DNA of 64,000 nt, from contig NZ_JAMXOE010000014.1 of the NCBI RefSeq assembly GCF_024055575.1, positions 1 to 64,000 of the forward strand, written 5' to 3'. Both the position numbers and the translations under genes were made by a program. The notes beneath the pieces were generated by a model. It searched no databases. It saw only the letters and a list, made by a program, of their open reading frames with translations, and was not told the origin of the DNA. This DNA is from Mucilaginibacter flavidus (lineage in GTDB: Bacteria; Bacteroidota; Bacteroidia; Sphingobacteriales; Sphingobacteriaceae). Every line of letters begins with the position of its first letter. The first letter of the stretch is position 1. Shown one piece after another: positions 16,520-25,043 of the stretch.

Positions 16520-17616
16520 TTAAAATTTTGTAAGGTTTCGAGTAATATGTTGTTTTCGGCAGGGGTACCAACGGTTATGCGCAGGCAACCCTCACAAAGT
16601 TCAACTTTTGAACGGTTTCGTACAATAATGCCCTGGTTAACCAAATAGTTATAAATGCCGTTGGCATCAGTTGTTTTTACCAGGATGAAGTTGGCATCCG
16701 ACGGGTAAATATCAACTACAAAATCAAAGTGCTTCAAACCAAGCACCAGGTTATCTCTTTGTATCAAAGTCTCCTTAATCCAATTGTTTATTTGTTCAAT
16801 ATTTCCCAGCGCCTGTAATGCCAGCTGTTGCGATGCCTCGTTAATGTTATAAGGAGGTTTGACCTTATTCATTACCTCTATGATCTCTTCACTCGCAAAT
16901 GCCATTCCCACGCGCAAACCTGCAAGCCCCCATGCTTTGGACAGCGTTTGCAACACAACAAGGTTTGCGTACTCTGTAAGCTCCTGTATAAATGTTTTTT
17001 GGCGACTGAAATTTATATAAGCTTCATCAACCACCACAATGCCGCTAAAGTTGGCCAGTAAGGTTTCAACATCTGTACGATCTATCGAATTACCGGTAGG
17101 GTTATTTGGCGAACAGATAAATATCAACTTGGTATGTTCATCAATCGCCTCAGCAATGCCTTCCAAATTCAATTGAAATTCTTCAGTAAGCGGTACATTC
17201 TTTACTGCGATATCATTGATATTGGCTGATACCTGGTACATACCATAAGTAGGCGGAACCAGGATAACGTTATCTACTCCTGGATTACAAAAGCTGCGGA
17301 AAAGGATATCTATCGCCTCATCGCTGCCGTTGCCCAAAAATATATTGCGCGGTGGCACGCCTTTTATTTGGCTTAAGCGCTTTTTAACTTCAAATTGTAA
17401 CGGGTCGGGGTAACGGTTGTACTGCTGCTCCAACGGCGAGCCAAACGCATTTTCGTTGGCGTCAAGGAACACGCTGGCCTCGCCCTGGTACTCATCTCGT
17501 GCCGAGGAGTAGGGGGTGAGGTTTTTTATATTTTCTCTGAGTAGGCCCCCTAGCCCCCTAAAGGGGGAATTGCCATCGGCCGTACTGTAAAACTGTTTGT
17601 TTATTTCTTCACTCAT
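16516..17616 (-). CDS. hisC: Histidinol-phosphate aminotransferase
   Basis: PLP-dependent class II-type aminotransferase of 366 residues. Motifs: NGSDEAID, FICSPNNPTG, VVDEAYINF, and the PLP Lys in LQTLSKAWGLAGLRVG. The N-terminus is abnormal: residues 16-24 are NSPFRGLGG from a palindromic repeat, placed directly before LLRENIKNLTPYSS, which is where the normal protein begins within a few residues. Translation starts at ATG 17616, which is in the spacer between two facing repeats. Confidence 0.95.
   Translation of the reverse strand: MSEEINKQFYSTADGNSPFRGLGGLLRENIKNLTPYSSARDEYQGEASVFLDANENAFGSPLEQQYNRYPDPLQFEVKKRLSQIKGVPPRNIFLGNGSDEAIDILFRSFCNPGVDNVILVPPTYGMYQVSANINDIAVKNVPLTEEFQLNLEGIAEAIDEHTKLIFICSPNNPTGNSIDRTDVETLLANFSGIVVVDEAYINFSRQKTFIQELTEYANLVVLQTLSKAWGLAGLRVGMAFASEEIIEVMNKVKPPYNINEASQQLALQALGNIEQINNWIKETLIQRDNLVLGLKHFDFVVDIYPSDANFILVKTTDANGIYNYLVNQGIIVRNRSKVELCEGCLRITVGTPAENNILLETLQNFK
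17541..17573 (-). repeat. SPFRG palindromic repeat inside the hisC start
   Basis: Minus-strand ATTCCCCCTTTAGGGGGCTAGGGGGCCTAC, translated as NSPFRGLGGL (HisC residues 16-25). Partner of 17639-17667. Confidence 0.9.
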
Positions 17617-17638
17617 GTTATAATATTCTTAAGGACAT

Positions 17639-17667
17639 AACTCCCCTTTAGGGGGTTTGGGGGCTTA
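17639..17667 (+). repeat. SPFRG palindromic repeat at the hisD end
   Basis: AACTCCCCTTTAGGGGGTTTGGGGGCTT. Read on the minus strand it supplies the last codons and the TAA stop of hisD (SPQTP-stop). It faces the unit inside hisC. Confidence 0.9.
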
Positions 17668-18943
17668 TTCTTACACTCACTGCATTTTTATGGGCATGTA
17701 GTCCTTCTAATTCCGCCAATATTTCAACTGATGGCCCGATATTTTGCAACCCTTCTTTAGTTAGATATTGAAACGTTATTTTTTTTACAAATGAATCAAC
17801 CGATACACCTGAATAGGCCCTTGCATACGAACTTGTCGGCAACGTATGGTTCGTACCGGATGCGTAATCCCCGGCACTCTCAGGCGTTAAGTTGCCGAGG
17901 AATACCGAGCCCGCATTGATAATGTTTGCGGTTATTCGCTGCCAGTTTGCAGTTGCTAATATCAAATGCTCCGGTGCGTATTGGTTGCTGAAATCCATAG
18001 CCTCATCCAAATTGCCTGTTACCACGATGTACGAGTTTTCAATGGCAACTTTTGCAATTTCGGCCCTTGGTAAAACGGCGAGTTGTTTATCAAGCTCGTT
18101 TAAAACTTCTTCCGCAATTTGTTTCGACGTACAAACCAAAATCGACTGGCTGTCCATGCCGTGCTCTGCTTGTGCCAGCAAATCGGCGGCAACAAAAACC
18201 GGGTTGGCGGTTTCATCGGCTATAACCAGCACCTCTGACGGCCCGGCTGGCATATCGATAGCGGTTGTTGTGTTCGACTGGATGATGGTTTTAGCCTTGG
18301 TTACAAACTGGTTGCCCGGCCCGAATATTTTATCCACCCTTGCAATGGTTTCAGTGCCGTAAGCCATGGCCGCAATAGCCTGTGAACCGCCTGCGAGAAA
18401 AATCTTTTCTATCCCCAGCAACAGCGCCACATAAGCTATAAACGCATTTACCTTACCATTTTTTTGCGGCGGCGAACAAACCACAATTTCGTGGCAGCCT
18501 GCTATCTGAGCCGGTATACCCAGCATTAAAAACGTGCTTGGTAATACTGCAGAGCCACCCGGGATATACAATCCCACCTTTTCAATCGGCCGCAATTCGC
18601 GCCAGCAGGTAACACCGGGCATGGTTTCAACCTCGTCCTCAGCTTTTATTTGTGCCTGGTGAAATTTGTAGATGTTATTATAAGCCACCTTTAACGCGGC
18701 TTTCTGTTCATCAGAAACTGACGAAGCAATTTCAGTTAGCTCGGCTTTATCCAGGTAAAGTTTTTCCAGTTCAACTTTGTCAAACTTATGGGCATAGTCA
18801 AACAAAGCACTATCACCGTTTTGCTGAACATGTGCAATTACATCTTCAACAATACCACGTATTTCATTGGCAGGGTCAATATTGCGTTGAACCAACTGCT
18901 GAATGTCGCTTTTACTTAAATCTGAATAGTTAAATACCTTCAT
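17648..18943 (-). CDS. hisD: Histidinol dehydrogenase
   Basis: A 431-residue zinc enzyme carrying out the last two oxidations to histidine. Family landmarks: YIPGGSAVLPSTFLM, GPGNQFVTKAK, DMPAGPSEVLV, QAEHGMDSQ with the zinc/catalytic region, and YAPEHLIL. The C-terminal residues SPQTP and the stop codon are encoded by a palindromic repeat, so the native tail has been replaced by a few residues. Start ATG 18943 is 150 bp after the hisG stop, a gap filled with three repeats. Confidence 0.96.
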   Translation of the reverse strand: MKVFNYSDLSKSDIQQLVQRNIDPANEIRGIVEDVIAHVQQNGDSALFDYAHKFDKVELEKLYLDKAELTEIASSVSDEQKAALKVAYNNIYKFHQAQIKAEDEVETMPGVTCWRELRPIEKVGLYIPGGSAVLPSTFLMLGIPAQIAGCHEIVVCSPPQKNGKVNAFIAYVALLLGIEKIFLAGGSQAIAAMAYGTETIARVDKIFGPGNQFVTKAKTIIQSNTTTAIDMPAGPSEVLVIADETANPVFVAADLLAQAEHGMDSQSILVCTSKQIAEEVLNELDKQLAVLPRAEIAKVAIENSYIVVTGNLDEAMDFSNQYAPEHLILATANWQRITANIINAGSVFLGNLTPESAGDYASGTNHTLPTSSYARAYSGVSVDSFVKKITFQYLTKEGLQNIGPSVEILAELEGLHAHKNAVSVRISPQTP

Positions 18944-18947
18944 AGCT

Positions 18948-19014
18948 CAGGCCCCCAAATCCCCTAAAGGGGAGTTATGTCCGCTTTGCCCCCAAACCCC
19001 CTAAAGGGGGCTTA
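18948..19014 (+). repeat. Two tandem CCCCCTAAAGGGG palindromic repeats between hisG and hisD
   Basis: Unit one is GCCCCCAAATCCCCTAAAGGGGAGTT (18950-18975), unit two is GCCCCCAAACCCCCTAAAGGGGGCTT (18988-19013). Both point the same way, unlike the facing pairs at other his junctions. Confidence 0.9.
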
Positions 19015-19055
19015 AAAGCGCTTTTTGTTAGTTAATTATCTCACCCTTCCTTTTT

Positions 19056-19088
19056 GCTCCTCCGCTATTTAGCGGAGGCCGGGGGGCT
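19056..19088 (-). repeat. Divergent palindromic repeat after hisG
   Basis: CTCCTCCGCTATTTAGCGGAGG with a G-rich tail CCGGGGGGCTT. Same layout as the SPFRG unit (short palindrome plus G-run) and inverted relative to 18948-19014, but the palindrome sequence differs. It lies 5 bp after the hisG stop. Confidence 0.75.
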
Positions 19089-19092
19089 TCGC

Positions 19093-19944
19093 CTACAATA
19101 TTATCTTCTCAATCGGCATTACTACAATGCCCTGTGCGCCTGCTTGTTTTAGCTGGCTTATCCTGTCCCAAAAATCGCGTTCAGGGATTACGGTGTGTAC
19201 CGCCACCCAATTTTCTTCGGCTAAAGGAACTACTGAAGGGCTTTTTACGCCCGGCAGCAATGCGATTATAGCAGCTAAATTATCCCTGTGCACATTTAAT
19301 ACCACGTATTTGGTTTCCTTAGCCCGTAATACGGATTGGATTCGTTGTATCAATTCCAATACCAAATCTTCGGTTTCGCTGCCTTTGCGACCGATAAGAA
19401 CGGCTTCTGAGGACATTACATCGGCAAATGGCTTTAAACCATTACTTTTTAACGTTCCACCGGTTGATACCAGGTCGCAAATAGCATCGGCTAAGCCCAG
19501 TCCGGGCGATATTTCAACAGAGCCGGAAATGGTACGAATGTCTGACTGTATCCCATTTTCCTTCAGGAACTTGCCCAAAATAACAGGGTACGTAGTAGCT
19601 ATTGATTTACCGTTTAGTCCGGCAAGACTTTGAATGTCGTCGTTATTAGGAACGGCAATTTTGAGCGAGCATTTGCCAAAGCCAAGGCGCTGCAGGTAGC
19701 TTACTTCAACTTCGGTTTCCTGTATCACGTTTTCGCCAACAATACCCAGGTCGGCAATGCCGTCCTGAACATATTCGGGGATATCATCATCACGCAGAAA
19801 AAGAATTTCCAGCGGGAAATTTGAAACGGGGGAGATAAGCGAGCTTTTGTAGTTTTCGAAACTTAAGCCACAATTTTTTAATAATTCAACGGATTTTTCG
19901 TTGAGCCGGCCAGATTTCTGGATAGCTATTTTGAGTGTTTTCAC
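19093..19944 (-). CDS. hisG: ATP phosphoribosyltransferase
   Basis: First enzyme of histidine synthesis, joining ATP and PRPP. At 283 residues it is the long, self-sufficient form with a C-terminal ACT-like regulatory domain (LNVHRDNLAAIIALLPG to the end), which normally gives feedback inhibition by histidine. Catalytic part: IAIQKSGRLNEKS, GIADLGIVGENV, DAICDLVSTGGTL. The start is GTG at 19944; no in-frame ATG precedes it. Expression is probably also controlled by the His-rich leader peptide 68 nt upstream. Confidence 0.95.
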   Translation of the reverse strand: MKTLKIAIQKSGRLNEKSVELLKNCGLSFENYKSSLISPVSNFPLEILFLRDDDIPEYVQDGIADLGIVGENVIQETEVEVSYLQRLGFGKCSLKIAVPNNDDIQSLAGLNGKSIATTYPVILGKFLKENGIQSDIRTISGSVEISPGLGLADAICDLVSTGGTLKSNGLKPFADVMSSEAVLIGRKGSETEDLVLELIQRIQSVLRAKETKYVVLNVHRDNLAAIIALLPGVKSPSVVPLAEENWVAVHTVIPERDFWDRISQLKQAGAQGIVVMPIEKIIL

Positions 19945-20007
19945 TGATTGGTTTTAAAGGAACTATAATAAAAATATAAACGGAGGGTTGTTATTTCGCG
20001 TAGAAAC

Positions 20008-20065
20008 ATACATTATCTAATCACCACATAGTGGTGATGGTGCAGGTGCAGATGATATAATGTAT
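20008..20065 (-). promoter_or_regulatory. Nested leader hairpins over the his leader peptide
   Basis: In the leader RNA, ATACATTAT (20057-20065) can pair with ATAATGTAT (20008-20016). Inside lies a second hairpin, ATCACCAC/GTGGTGAT (20020-20038, 3-nt loop). The outer left arm is codons 4-6 of the leader peptide, immediately before the His codons, so a ribosome stalled at those codons would open it. No GC-rich hairpin with a T-run follows, so a classical terminator is not evident. Confidence 0.55.
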
Positions 20066-20075
20066 AACCGTTCAT
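20013..20075 (-). CDS. hisL: Histidine operon leader peptide
   Basis: A 20-codon ORF, MNGYTLYHLHLHHHHYVVIR then TAA, just upstream of hisG. Six of eight consecutive codons (8-15) are His. This is the hallmark of a ribosome-stalling attenuator that senses charged histidyl-tRNA. It begins about 35 nt after a promoter-like box and ends 68 nt before hisG. Coding for six His in a 20-residue peptide at exactly this place is very unlikely by chance. How stalling changes expression here is not clear from the sequence. Confidence 0.82.
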   Translation of the reverse strand: MNGYTLYHLHLHHHHYVVIR

Positions 20076-20111
20076 TTTTTTTTTGTATAGTAAAACGATA
20101 GATATTGCGTG

Positions 20112-20141
20112 CAAAGATAGGGAATGGATTATTAAATCAAA
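20112..20141 (-). promoter_or_regulatory. his operon promoter
   Basis: On the minus strand TTTG (20138-20141), an 18-nt spacer and TATCTTTG (20112-20119), matching Bacteroidota -33 and -7 elements. Transcription would start near 20105, about 30 nt before the leader-peptide ATG and 160 nt before hisG. Confidence 0.65.
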
Positions 20142-20241
20142 ATTTTATTTCGATTTGCTTATTTCGGAATTGTTAGTGCAGAATTAAATTTTGACTATTC
20201 CTCAGAGATTTGACAATTTTTTGAATGTTGTCGAATCTAAC

Positions 20242-21486
20242 CTACAAAGCGTGATCGGCATGTAAATCGCCGCCTTTCAATATTCTTTTAGAGCTCCAAT
20301 CTTCATAGCCACTACTCCAAAATACGTCAGATTCCGGCAATCCTAGTGGTAGTAAAATAGCTGAGCACAAGTACAAACTGCCCGTGGAAATATACGTTTC
20401 GGCTAACGACGGCTGATGTCCGTAAACCCCGATCCGCAGCCAGCCATTCTCATCAAACAGATCTTTAGTATTGGTCACTTTTTCAATAACAGCAGTTAGC
20501 GCGCAGCGCACCTGTGCAGGGTTTAACTCTTTTGGCAACTGCTGGCGGTAAGCCATATTTGCCAAATGATGAAATGCCCCGGTACGGTAGGTTATCGAGC
20601 GGCCTATGATTGGGTAAGTACCATCGACTCCAATTAGACGTTCCTGAATCTGACTATAACGAAGATTGCGGCATAGAACCTGTTTTCTAATAGGTTCAAA
20701 GGCATCATCTTTAGTTGCAGCAATCTTTAAAACATCGTACAAATAAGGATGAATTACAAAGCTGTTGTAATAATCCCAGTGAAATTCTGCACCATCGCCG
20801 TACATTCCATCACCTTTATACCAAAGCTGATGCTGCTTAACGGCATAATCAATCCTTGCCATTTCAAAAGGCTGATTTATGGTGATAAAAAAAGCCTCAA
20901 TTATTGCCGCAAACAACAGCCAGTTATTTTCGGGAGGTTTTATTTTCCGGGTTTTAAGTAAACATGCTACTACGTTTTGTTGTACTTTACTATCCAAAGC
21001 TTCCCACAATTTAGGACAGCGGATTAGGCCATAAGCAAAAAAAGAAGCATCTACCAATGGTTGCCCACCTTCATCGCCCCAGTTCATGTAATCTTTTGCG
21101 GCGGGATTGGTGGCGTTTTCAATTCCTTTTACCGCGAGTTTAAAATACCTGTTTTGCAGTTGGCTTTCCGCTTCATTAATATGTTCGGCATGTAGCCAAG
21201 GGGCAATGCCGCATAAAAGGCGACCAAAAGCCTCAAGATGTGTGTATTTTGCCCGGTCGTTTATTAACGATGACTCTTTAGCTTCAACGGGCATTTTTTG
21301 TTTGAGCTGATCGGCGGCAAGGGAGGTTAATACTGGTTCGGCTAATTTTTGAAGATAGTTTAGCCAAAGCTTACGGGTGGTGGTGTTAACGGGAATATCT
21401 TCGGTGGTGTTAGTAGGCAGAGCGGTGGTCAACAATGGTGAAATGCCGAGCATACCGGCATTTTGTATGAATCTTCTTCTTTTCAT
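20242..21486 (-). CDS. DUF2264 domain-containing secreted protein
   Basis: A 414-residue protein matching the DUF2264 family, alpha-helical-barrel proteins often found with polysaccharide-degrading genes. A twin-arginine-like signal (MKRRRFIQNAGMLGIS) opens it. Family features: AFGRLLCGIAPWL, YMNWGDEGGQPLVDASFFA, YGDGAEFHWDYYNSFVIHP. Catalytic role unknown; a glycoside hydrolase-like fold is likely. Its upstream side carries a mobile repeat (21511-21605). Confidence 0.85.
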   Translation of the reverse strand: MKRRRFIQNAGMLGISPLLTTALPTNTTEDIPVNTTTRKLWLNYLQKLAEPVLTSLAADQLKQKMPVEAKESSLINDRAKYTHLEAFGRLLCGIAPWLHAEHINEAESQLQNRYFKLAVKGIENATNPAAKDYMNWGDEGGQPLVDASFFAYGLIRCPKLWEALDSKVQQNVVACLLKTRKIKPPENNWLLFAAIIEAFFITINQPFEMARIDYAVKQHQLWYKGDGMYGDGAEFHWDYYNSFVIHPYLYDVLKIAATKDDAFEPIRKQVLCRNLRYSQIQERLIGVDGTYPIIGRSITYRTGAFHHLANMAYRQQLPKELNPAQVRCALTAVIEKVTNTKDLFDENGWLRIGVYGHQPSLAETYISTGSLYLCSAILLPLGLPESDVFWSSGYEDWSSKRILKGGDLHADHAL

Positions 21487-21510
21487 CTTTCGGAACTATT
21501 AAAAAAGAAT

Positions 21511-21605
21511 TTGTTATTGCGAGTGAGGAACGAACGCGGCAATCTAGTCGCCGTTCATGTTGGCGAGATATGGCGACGAGATTGCTTCGTTCTTCGCAAT
21601 GACAA
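21511..21605. repeat. MITE-like inverted repeat (ATTGCGAG...GCAATCT type)
   Basis: The left end TTGTTATTGCGAGTGAGGAA to GCAATCT (21512-21545) and the right end AGATTGC to CGCAATGACA (21579-21603) are inverted copies. It is a widespread bacterial repeat whose chance translation contains CHCEERSNL. The small ORF across it (21410-21628) is not a real gene. Confidence 0.8.
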
Positions 21606-21648
21606 AGTTTTATTGTTTTAATTATCAATAAGATAATTAATATTTATA

Positions 21649-23151
21649 CTATTTTTCCTCACACAAATAAATATCGCCCTCTTTGGCGCTGCCAATCTTT
21701 ACCAGTTTTTTGTTCTTCATAATATCCGATAGGCTTACCAGCTCGGTATTATATAGATTAGTGAACCAGATCAGGTAAAAACGCTTTTGCGCATAAAATC
21801 TCTGTACATCGCCTTTATTATCTTTATGGGGGATAACGGTAGACGACATCCGGGTGAAGAGATAAACAGCTTCGTCGGCATCAGTATAAATAGGGATGCC
21901 CGGCTTAAACATATTTTGATGATGGCGCAGGTACACTATAAATTCCGATTTGTTCCAATCATCATCACTGTAGCCGGGTACGCCATAATCGCATTCGTCA
22001 TCATAGCGCTGGTAATCGGTCCGCACGGTATGGTACTCAAAAGCCAGCATCAAAAGTATAGCAACACCAGCCAAGGCATATTTTGCTTTCGATTTCACAA
22101 GCAGCAGTACATCGGGCACCCAGCTTGTACAGGCAATCAATAGCGGTATAAACATGGGCGACAGTAAACGACTGTTAATCCGTTCATACCGGGATATACT
22201 GGCCGATATCACTATAAAAAGACCATAAACAATGGCAAAGGCAATCACGATATTTTCGTAGCTGTTTATACGGCCTTTAAATGCCTTCCATAACAATATG
22301 CCGATCAGCGCCAGCAAAACTACTGCAGTAATCACAGCCGCGTATGGATAGGCTGCTTTGCTTAAGCTGCCCCAATCGCAAATTACGGTTCCGAAATAAT
22401 ATAGATTATCAACAAATGGGGTTATTGAAGGATACCGCGTGCCGGTGCTTAAGCCGGAGTTAATTCTGTTCATCAACAGGTTGCCGGCCAATAACGAAAT
22501 ACCTATTACACCAAATAGAAGGATATGTCCAACTTTCTTTTTAATCGTAAGCTGATTATTCAGCAACAGCATTAATCCGCCTGCGCCAATAACGGTTACA
22601 CCGGCATAACGTGTAATACAGCTGACAGCGGCAATCAAGGCCACCCAAACCAGCGCCTTGGTACTGTGTGTTTGCAGGTAGCGCCAGTAAGCAATGATAA
22701 ACAACAGTATTTCGAAAATAAACAAGGTTTCAGACCACAGGTAGGTGTAAATCTCCAACAAACCAGGGCTTAGGATAATGGCAATCAGTATCAGCCACTT
22801 GTAAATTCGCGAATGCGAAATAAACTTTTCCATTATCCAGCCGCTGGTGAATATTACGGCTGCAAAAAGCGCAGCGTTAATCATCGCCCCGGCCTCAATG
22901 GGGTCTACGCGTGTAATAAACTGGATAACTGCTAAAAAGAAGGGATAAAAAACCGGGAAAAACACCAGCGGACCTTTATTGAAAGTAATAATGGTGCCAT
23001 GTGCCTGTAGGTTACTGGCGGTGCTGGCATACATAATGGAATCGGGCGATATGCCCACACCGCTATATTTTGTAAACAGGTAAATAACAACGAAACCAAT
23101 AATGGCTGCTATTAATGAATCGAGATTGGTTAAATAGCGTTTGTTGAGCAT
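21649..23151 (-). CDS. Multi-pass membrane protein, glycosyltransferase family 39-like
   Basis: About 500 residues with some 10-12 membrane helices, an early periplasmic-loop Asp (GVGISPDSIMY) and a soluble C-terminal domain, the layout of GT-C sugar transferases (ArnT/PMT-like) that use polyprenyl-phosphate sugars. ATG 23151 is preferred; the frame could extend to 23211, but that part is repeat-like intergenic DNA. It lies 90 bp downstream of the heptose-phosphatase-like gene on the same strand. Sugar and acceptor are unknown. Confidence 0.7.
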   Translation of the reverse strand: MLNKRYLTNLDSLIAAIIGFVVIYLFTKYSGVGISPDSIMYASTASNLQAHGTIITFNKGPLVFFPVFYPFFLAVIQFITRVDPIEAGAMINAALFAAVIFTSGWIMEKFISHSRIYKWLILIAIILSPGLLEIYTYLWSETLFIFEILLFIIAYWRYLQTHSTKALVWVALIAAVSCITRYAGVTVIGAGGLMLLLNNQLTIKKKVGHILLFGVIGISLLAGNLLMNRINSGLSTGTRYPSITPFVDNLYYFGTVICDWGSLSKAAYPYAAVITAVVLLALIGILLWKAFKGRINSYENIVIAFAIVYGLFIVISASISRYERINSRLLSPMFIPLLIACTSWVPDVLLLVKSKAKYALAGVAILLMLAFEYHTVRTDYQRYDDECDYGVPGYSDDDWNKSEFIVYLRHHQNMFKPGIPIYTDADEAVYLFTRMSSTVIPHKDNKGDVQRFYAQKRFYLIWFTNLYNTELVSLSDIMKNKKLVKIGSAKEGDIYLCEEK

Positions 23152-23237
23152 TGTTGGAAAGTTGTAAAGTTGTAAAGTTAGTAAATCTAAGCAATCTGAT
23201 AATTCCTTCAATCCTCCACTTCGTCTTTCGGACTACC

Positions 23238-23729
23238 TCAGTCAATCAAATCCAAAACCTCGCTAATCGGCTGGTCGCTGTTTATTAAAATGCCTTTTAC
23301 ACCGGCTGCGGTTCCTGCTTCTACATCACGGTCGCGGTCGCCAATAAAGTATGATTTTGCCGGGTCGAGGTTGTATTTTTCAATGCCCTGTAACAGCAGC
23401 CCTGGTTTTGGTTTGCGGCAATCACAGTCGCCGGTAAAATTGGGATGGTGCGGACAGTAGAAAAAGTCGGTTATTTCAACGCCGTGCGCGTGGTAAGTTT
23501 CTTTCAGACTAAGGTGCATTTTGGCAAGCTCATCTTCGGTGTACCAACCTTTGGCCAAGCCGCCCTGGTTAGTGGCCACCAACAACAAATAGCCCTTGTT
23601 CTGTAAAATTTTCAGGGCATCAAAATTATCAAGGATATGGAAATCTTCAATCCGGCGCACGTAGTCGCCCATTTCGCGGTTCAATACGCCATCACGGTCT
23701 AAAAAAACAGCTTTATTCTTTTGCAGCAT
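23238..23729 (-). CDS. gmhB: D-glycero-D-manno-heptose 1,7-bisphosphate 7-phosphatase-like HAD-IIIA
   Basis: A 163-residue HAD phosphatase. Motif I is FLDRDGVLNRE, followed by ATNQGG, the zinc loop CPHHPNFTGDCDCRKPKPG characteristic of the GmhB/HisB-N branch, and YFIGDRDRD. It would make heptose-1-phosphate for LPS core, though paralogues can act on other sugars. A TACCTTTG box at 23745-23752 (minus strand) leaves a very short leader. Confidence 0.85.
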   Translation of the reverse strand: MLQKNKAVFLDRDGVLNREMGDYVRRIEDFHILDNFDALKILQNKGYLLLVATNQGGLAKGWYTEDELAKMHLSLKETYHAHGVEITDFFYCPHHPNFTGDCDCRKPKPGLLLQGIEKYNLDPAKSYFIGDRDRDVEAGTAAGVKGILINSDQPISEVLDLID

Positions 23730-23799
23730 TTAAATCAAATTTTTGCAAAGGTAACAAATCCTTAAATATGGTTTTTGCGATGGCATGCCCGTGAAAAAC

Positions 23800-23834
23800 A
23801 AAAGGCACGATAACCGGAGTTATTATGCCTTTTT
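23800..23834 (-). terminator. Rho-independent terminator
   Basis: AAAGGCAT..ATAAC with GTTAT..TGCCTTTT on the minus strand, then TTTTGTTTTT. It follows the lipoprotein gene at 23869. Confidence 0.7.
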
Positions 23835-23868
23835 ATGCCGAACGCACACTTGTTGCGCTGTTAAAATT

Positions 23869-24432
23869 TTACTTACTGGTAAAATTATAAGGTACTTTAT
23901 TGAATCCACCACCCGAAATTACGGCTATCGACACCGAAATTATGTTACCGTGGGTATCATAGTTGTTTACCAGTGTAGTAAAGCTAAAGGTGCCTGTCAT
24001 CTCTCTCTTTACCGAATCGATAGCGGTTACCACCACTGTACCGGAGCCGGGGGCAACGGCGCCATTTGGAACGTAAACAATAGCTCCGGCATCGTTTCTT
24101 TTCGGTGTTGAAAATGCTAACGCTACATTTGGTGTGCTATCAACAATATAAGTACCTAACGGAAATCCGCTGGTGTTGCTGCCACTAGCCTTTGTGAGTG
24201 ACAGGGTTACCTTTCTGTTAAATGCAGTACCCTCGCAGGTAAAAGTTTTTGTTTTGGCAATTGAATTGTATACTAATGATGAGGCTACAGTATCGGTAAA
24301 CCATGTACTGTCTTTTATGTTGGCTATCATTAAGTTGGTAGCGGTGGCGGTTGCTACAACTGTGTCTTTTTTACAATTTTCAAGAAATAAAATACCCGAT
24401 AACAAAATAGCAATAAGTGAAATTTTCTTCAT
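23869..24432 (-). CDS. Putative lipoprotein of unknown function (DUF6252-like)
   Basis: A 187-residue exported protein. The signal (MKKISLIAILLSGILFLENC) ends with a Cys at residue 20 that could be lipidated. The body is beta-rich with repeated Thr/Ser, ending in EMTGTFSFTTLVNN, a pattern shared with small Bacteroidota surface lipoproteins. No catalytic motif seen. Confidence 0.75.
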   Translation of the reverse strand: MKKISLIAILLSGILFLENCKKDTVVATATATNLMIANIKDSTWFTDTVASSLVYNSIAKTKTFTCEGTAFNRKVTLSLTKASGSNTSGFPLGTYIVDSTPNVALAFSTPKRNDAGAIVYVPNGAVAPGSGTVVVTAIDSVKREMTGTFSFTTLVNNYDTHGNIISVSIAVISGGGFNKVPYNFTSK

Positions 24433-24540
24433 ATATATTTATTTAGCAAAGGAACGACTTTTACCTAAATTTAATATAAAGTATTTCGTTTTTTACATTT
24501 TTTAACACTTCGGGCGTTTTAGGTCGTATTTATTAACATT

Positions 24541-24569
24541 TTGGGCGCCTCGCTGAACGGGGCGCCCAA
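24541..24569 (-). terminator. GC-rich hairpin downstream of a small membrane protein gene
   Basis: TTGGGCGCC and GGCGCCCAA form a perfect 9-bp stem with an 11-nt loop, ten bases after the stop of the 65-residue ORF. The T-run on the minus strand is weak, so termination is uncertain. Confidence 0.5.
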
Positions 24570-24578
24570 TGAGGTTTT

Positions 24579-24776
24579 CTACTTAAAATACGATAGTGGA
24601 ATCTCTTTCCACATGCCATGAGAGAGCCCGCCGGTAAGCAATTCGTAAATTAAATACAGAGGCCAAAATATGTAGCTGAGTAACAGGTATATGATGTTAT
24701 GGTTATAGTGCCAGTTTATCATTAGTGTGTAAATCCCCAACACTAAGTAAAGGATGCTTGAGTCTCTTCTTTTCAT
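24579..24776 (-). CDS. Small membrane protein, unknown
   Basis: A 65-residue protein with two hydrophobic helices (ILYLVLGIYTLMIN and YLLLSYIFWPLYLIYELL) and a basic N-terminus MKRR, so probably an inner-membrane protein. It is followed by a hairpin. No function can be assigned. Confidence 0.6.
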   Translation of the reverse strand: MKRRDSSILYLVLGIYTLMINWHYNHNIIYLLLSYIFWPLYLIYELLTGGLSHGMWKEIPLSYFK

Positions 24777-25043
24777 GATTTTAACAGAGTTTAAGTATAA
24801 ATTCTTTTCAATATTAACAAATTAAGGTAACTATATGGCAAATTTGTTTGCATAAATAAAAGCAGGTTTAATTATAGGTTTACACATTGTTAATAACTAT
24901 TACTGAACTCAGGTTAAGTTAAATTTGTTTGTTAAGCATAATTATATAACTTGGCATCCGGTATTCAAAAATATCATACTATAAAACCTATTTAAAAACA
25001 AAATGCCCTTACAAGGGTTTACTTAAAAAAAACAAAACTTATC

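Noticed and set aside
19945..20012. Classical terminator after the his leader peptide
   Set aside because: No GC-rich stem with a T-run is visible; only AT-rich sequence lies before hisG.
21410..21628. 72-codon ORF containing CHCEERSNL
   Set aside because: It is a chance translation of a widespread inverted repeat.
23152..23211. N-terminal extension of the GT39-like protein
   Set aside because: The extension reads through a short period-8 repeat (AAGTTGTA) and ATG 23151 begins a normal cytosolic tail.
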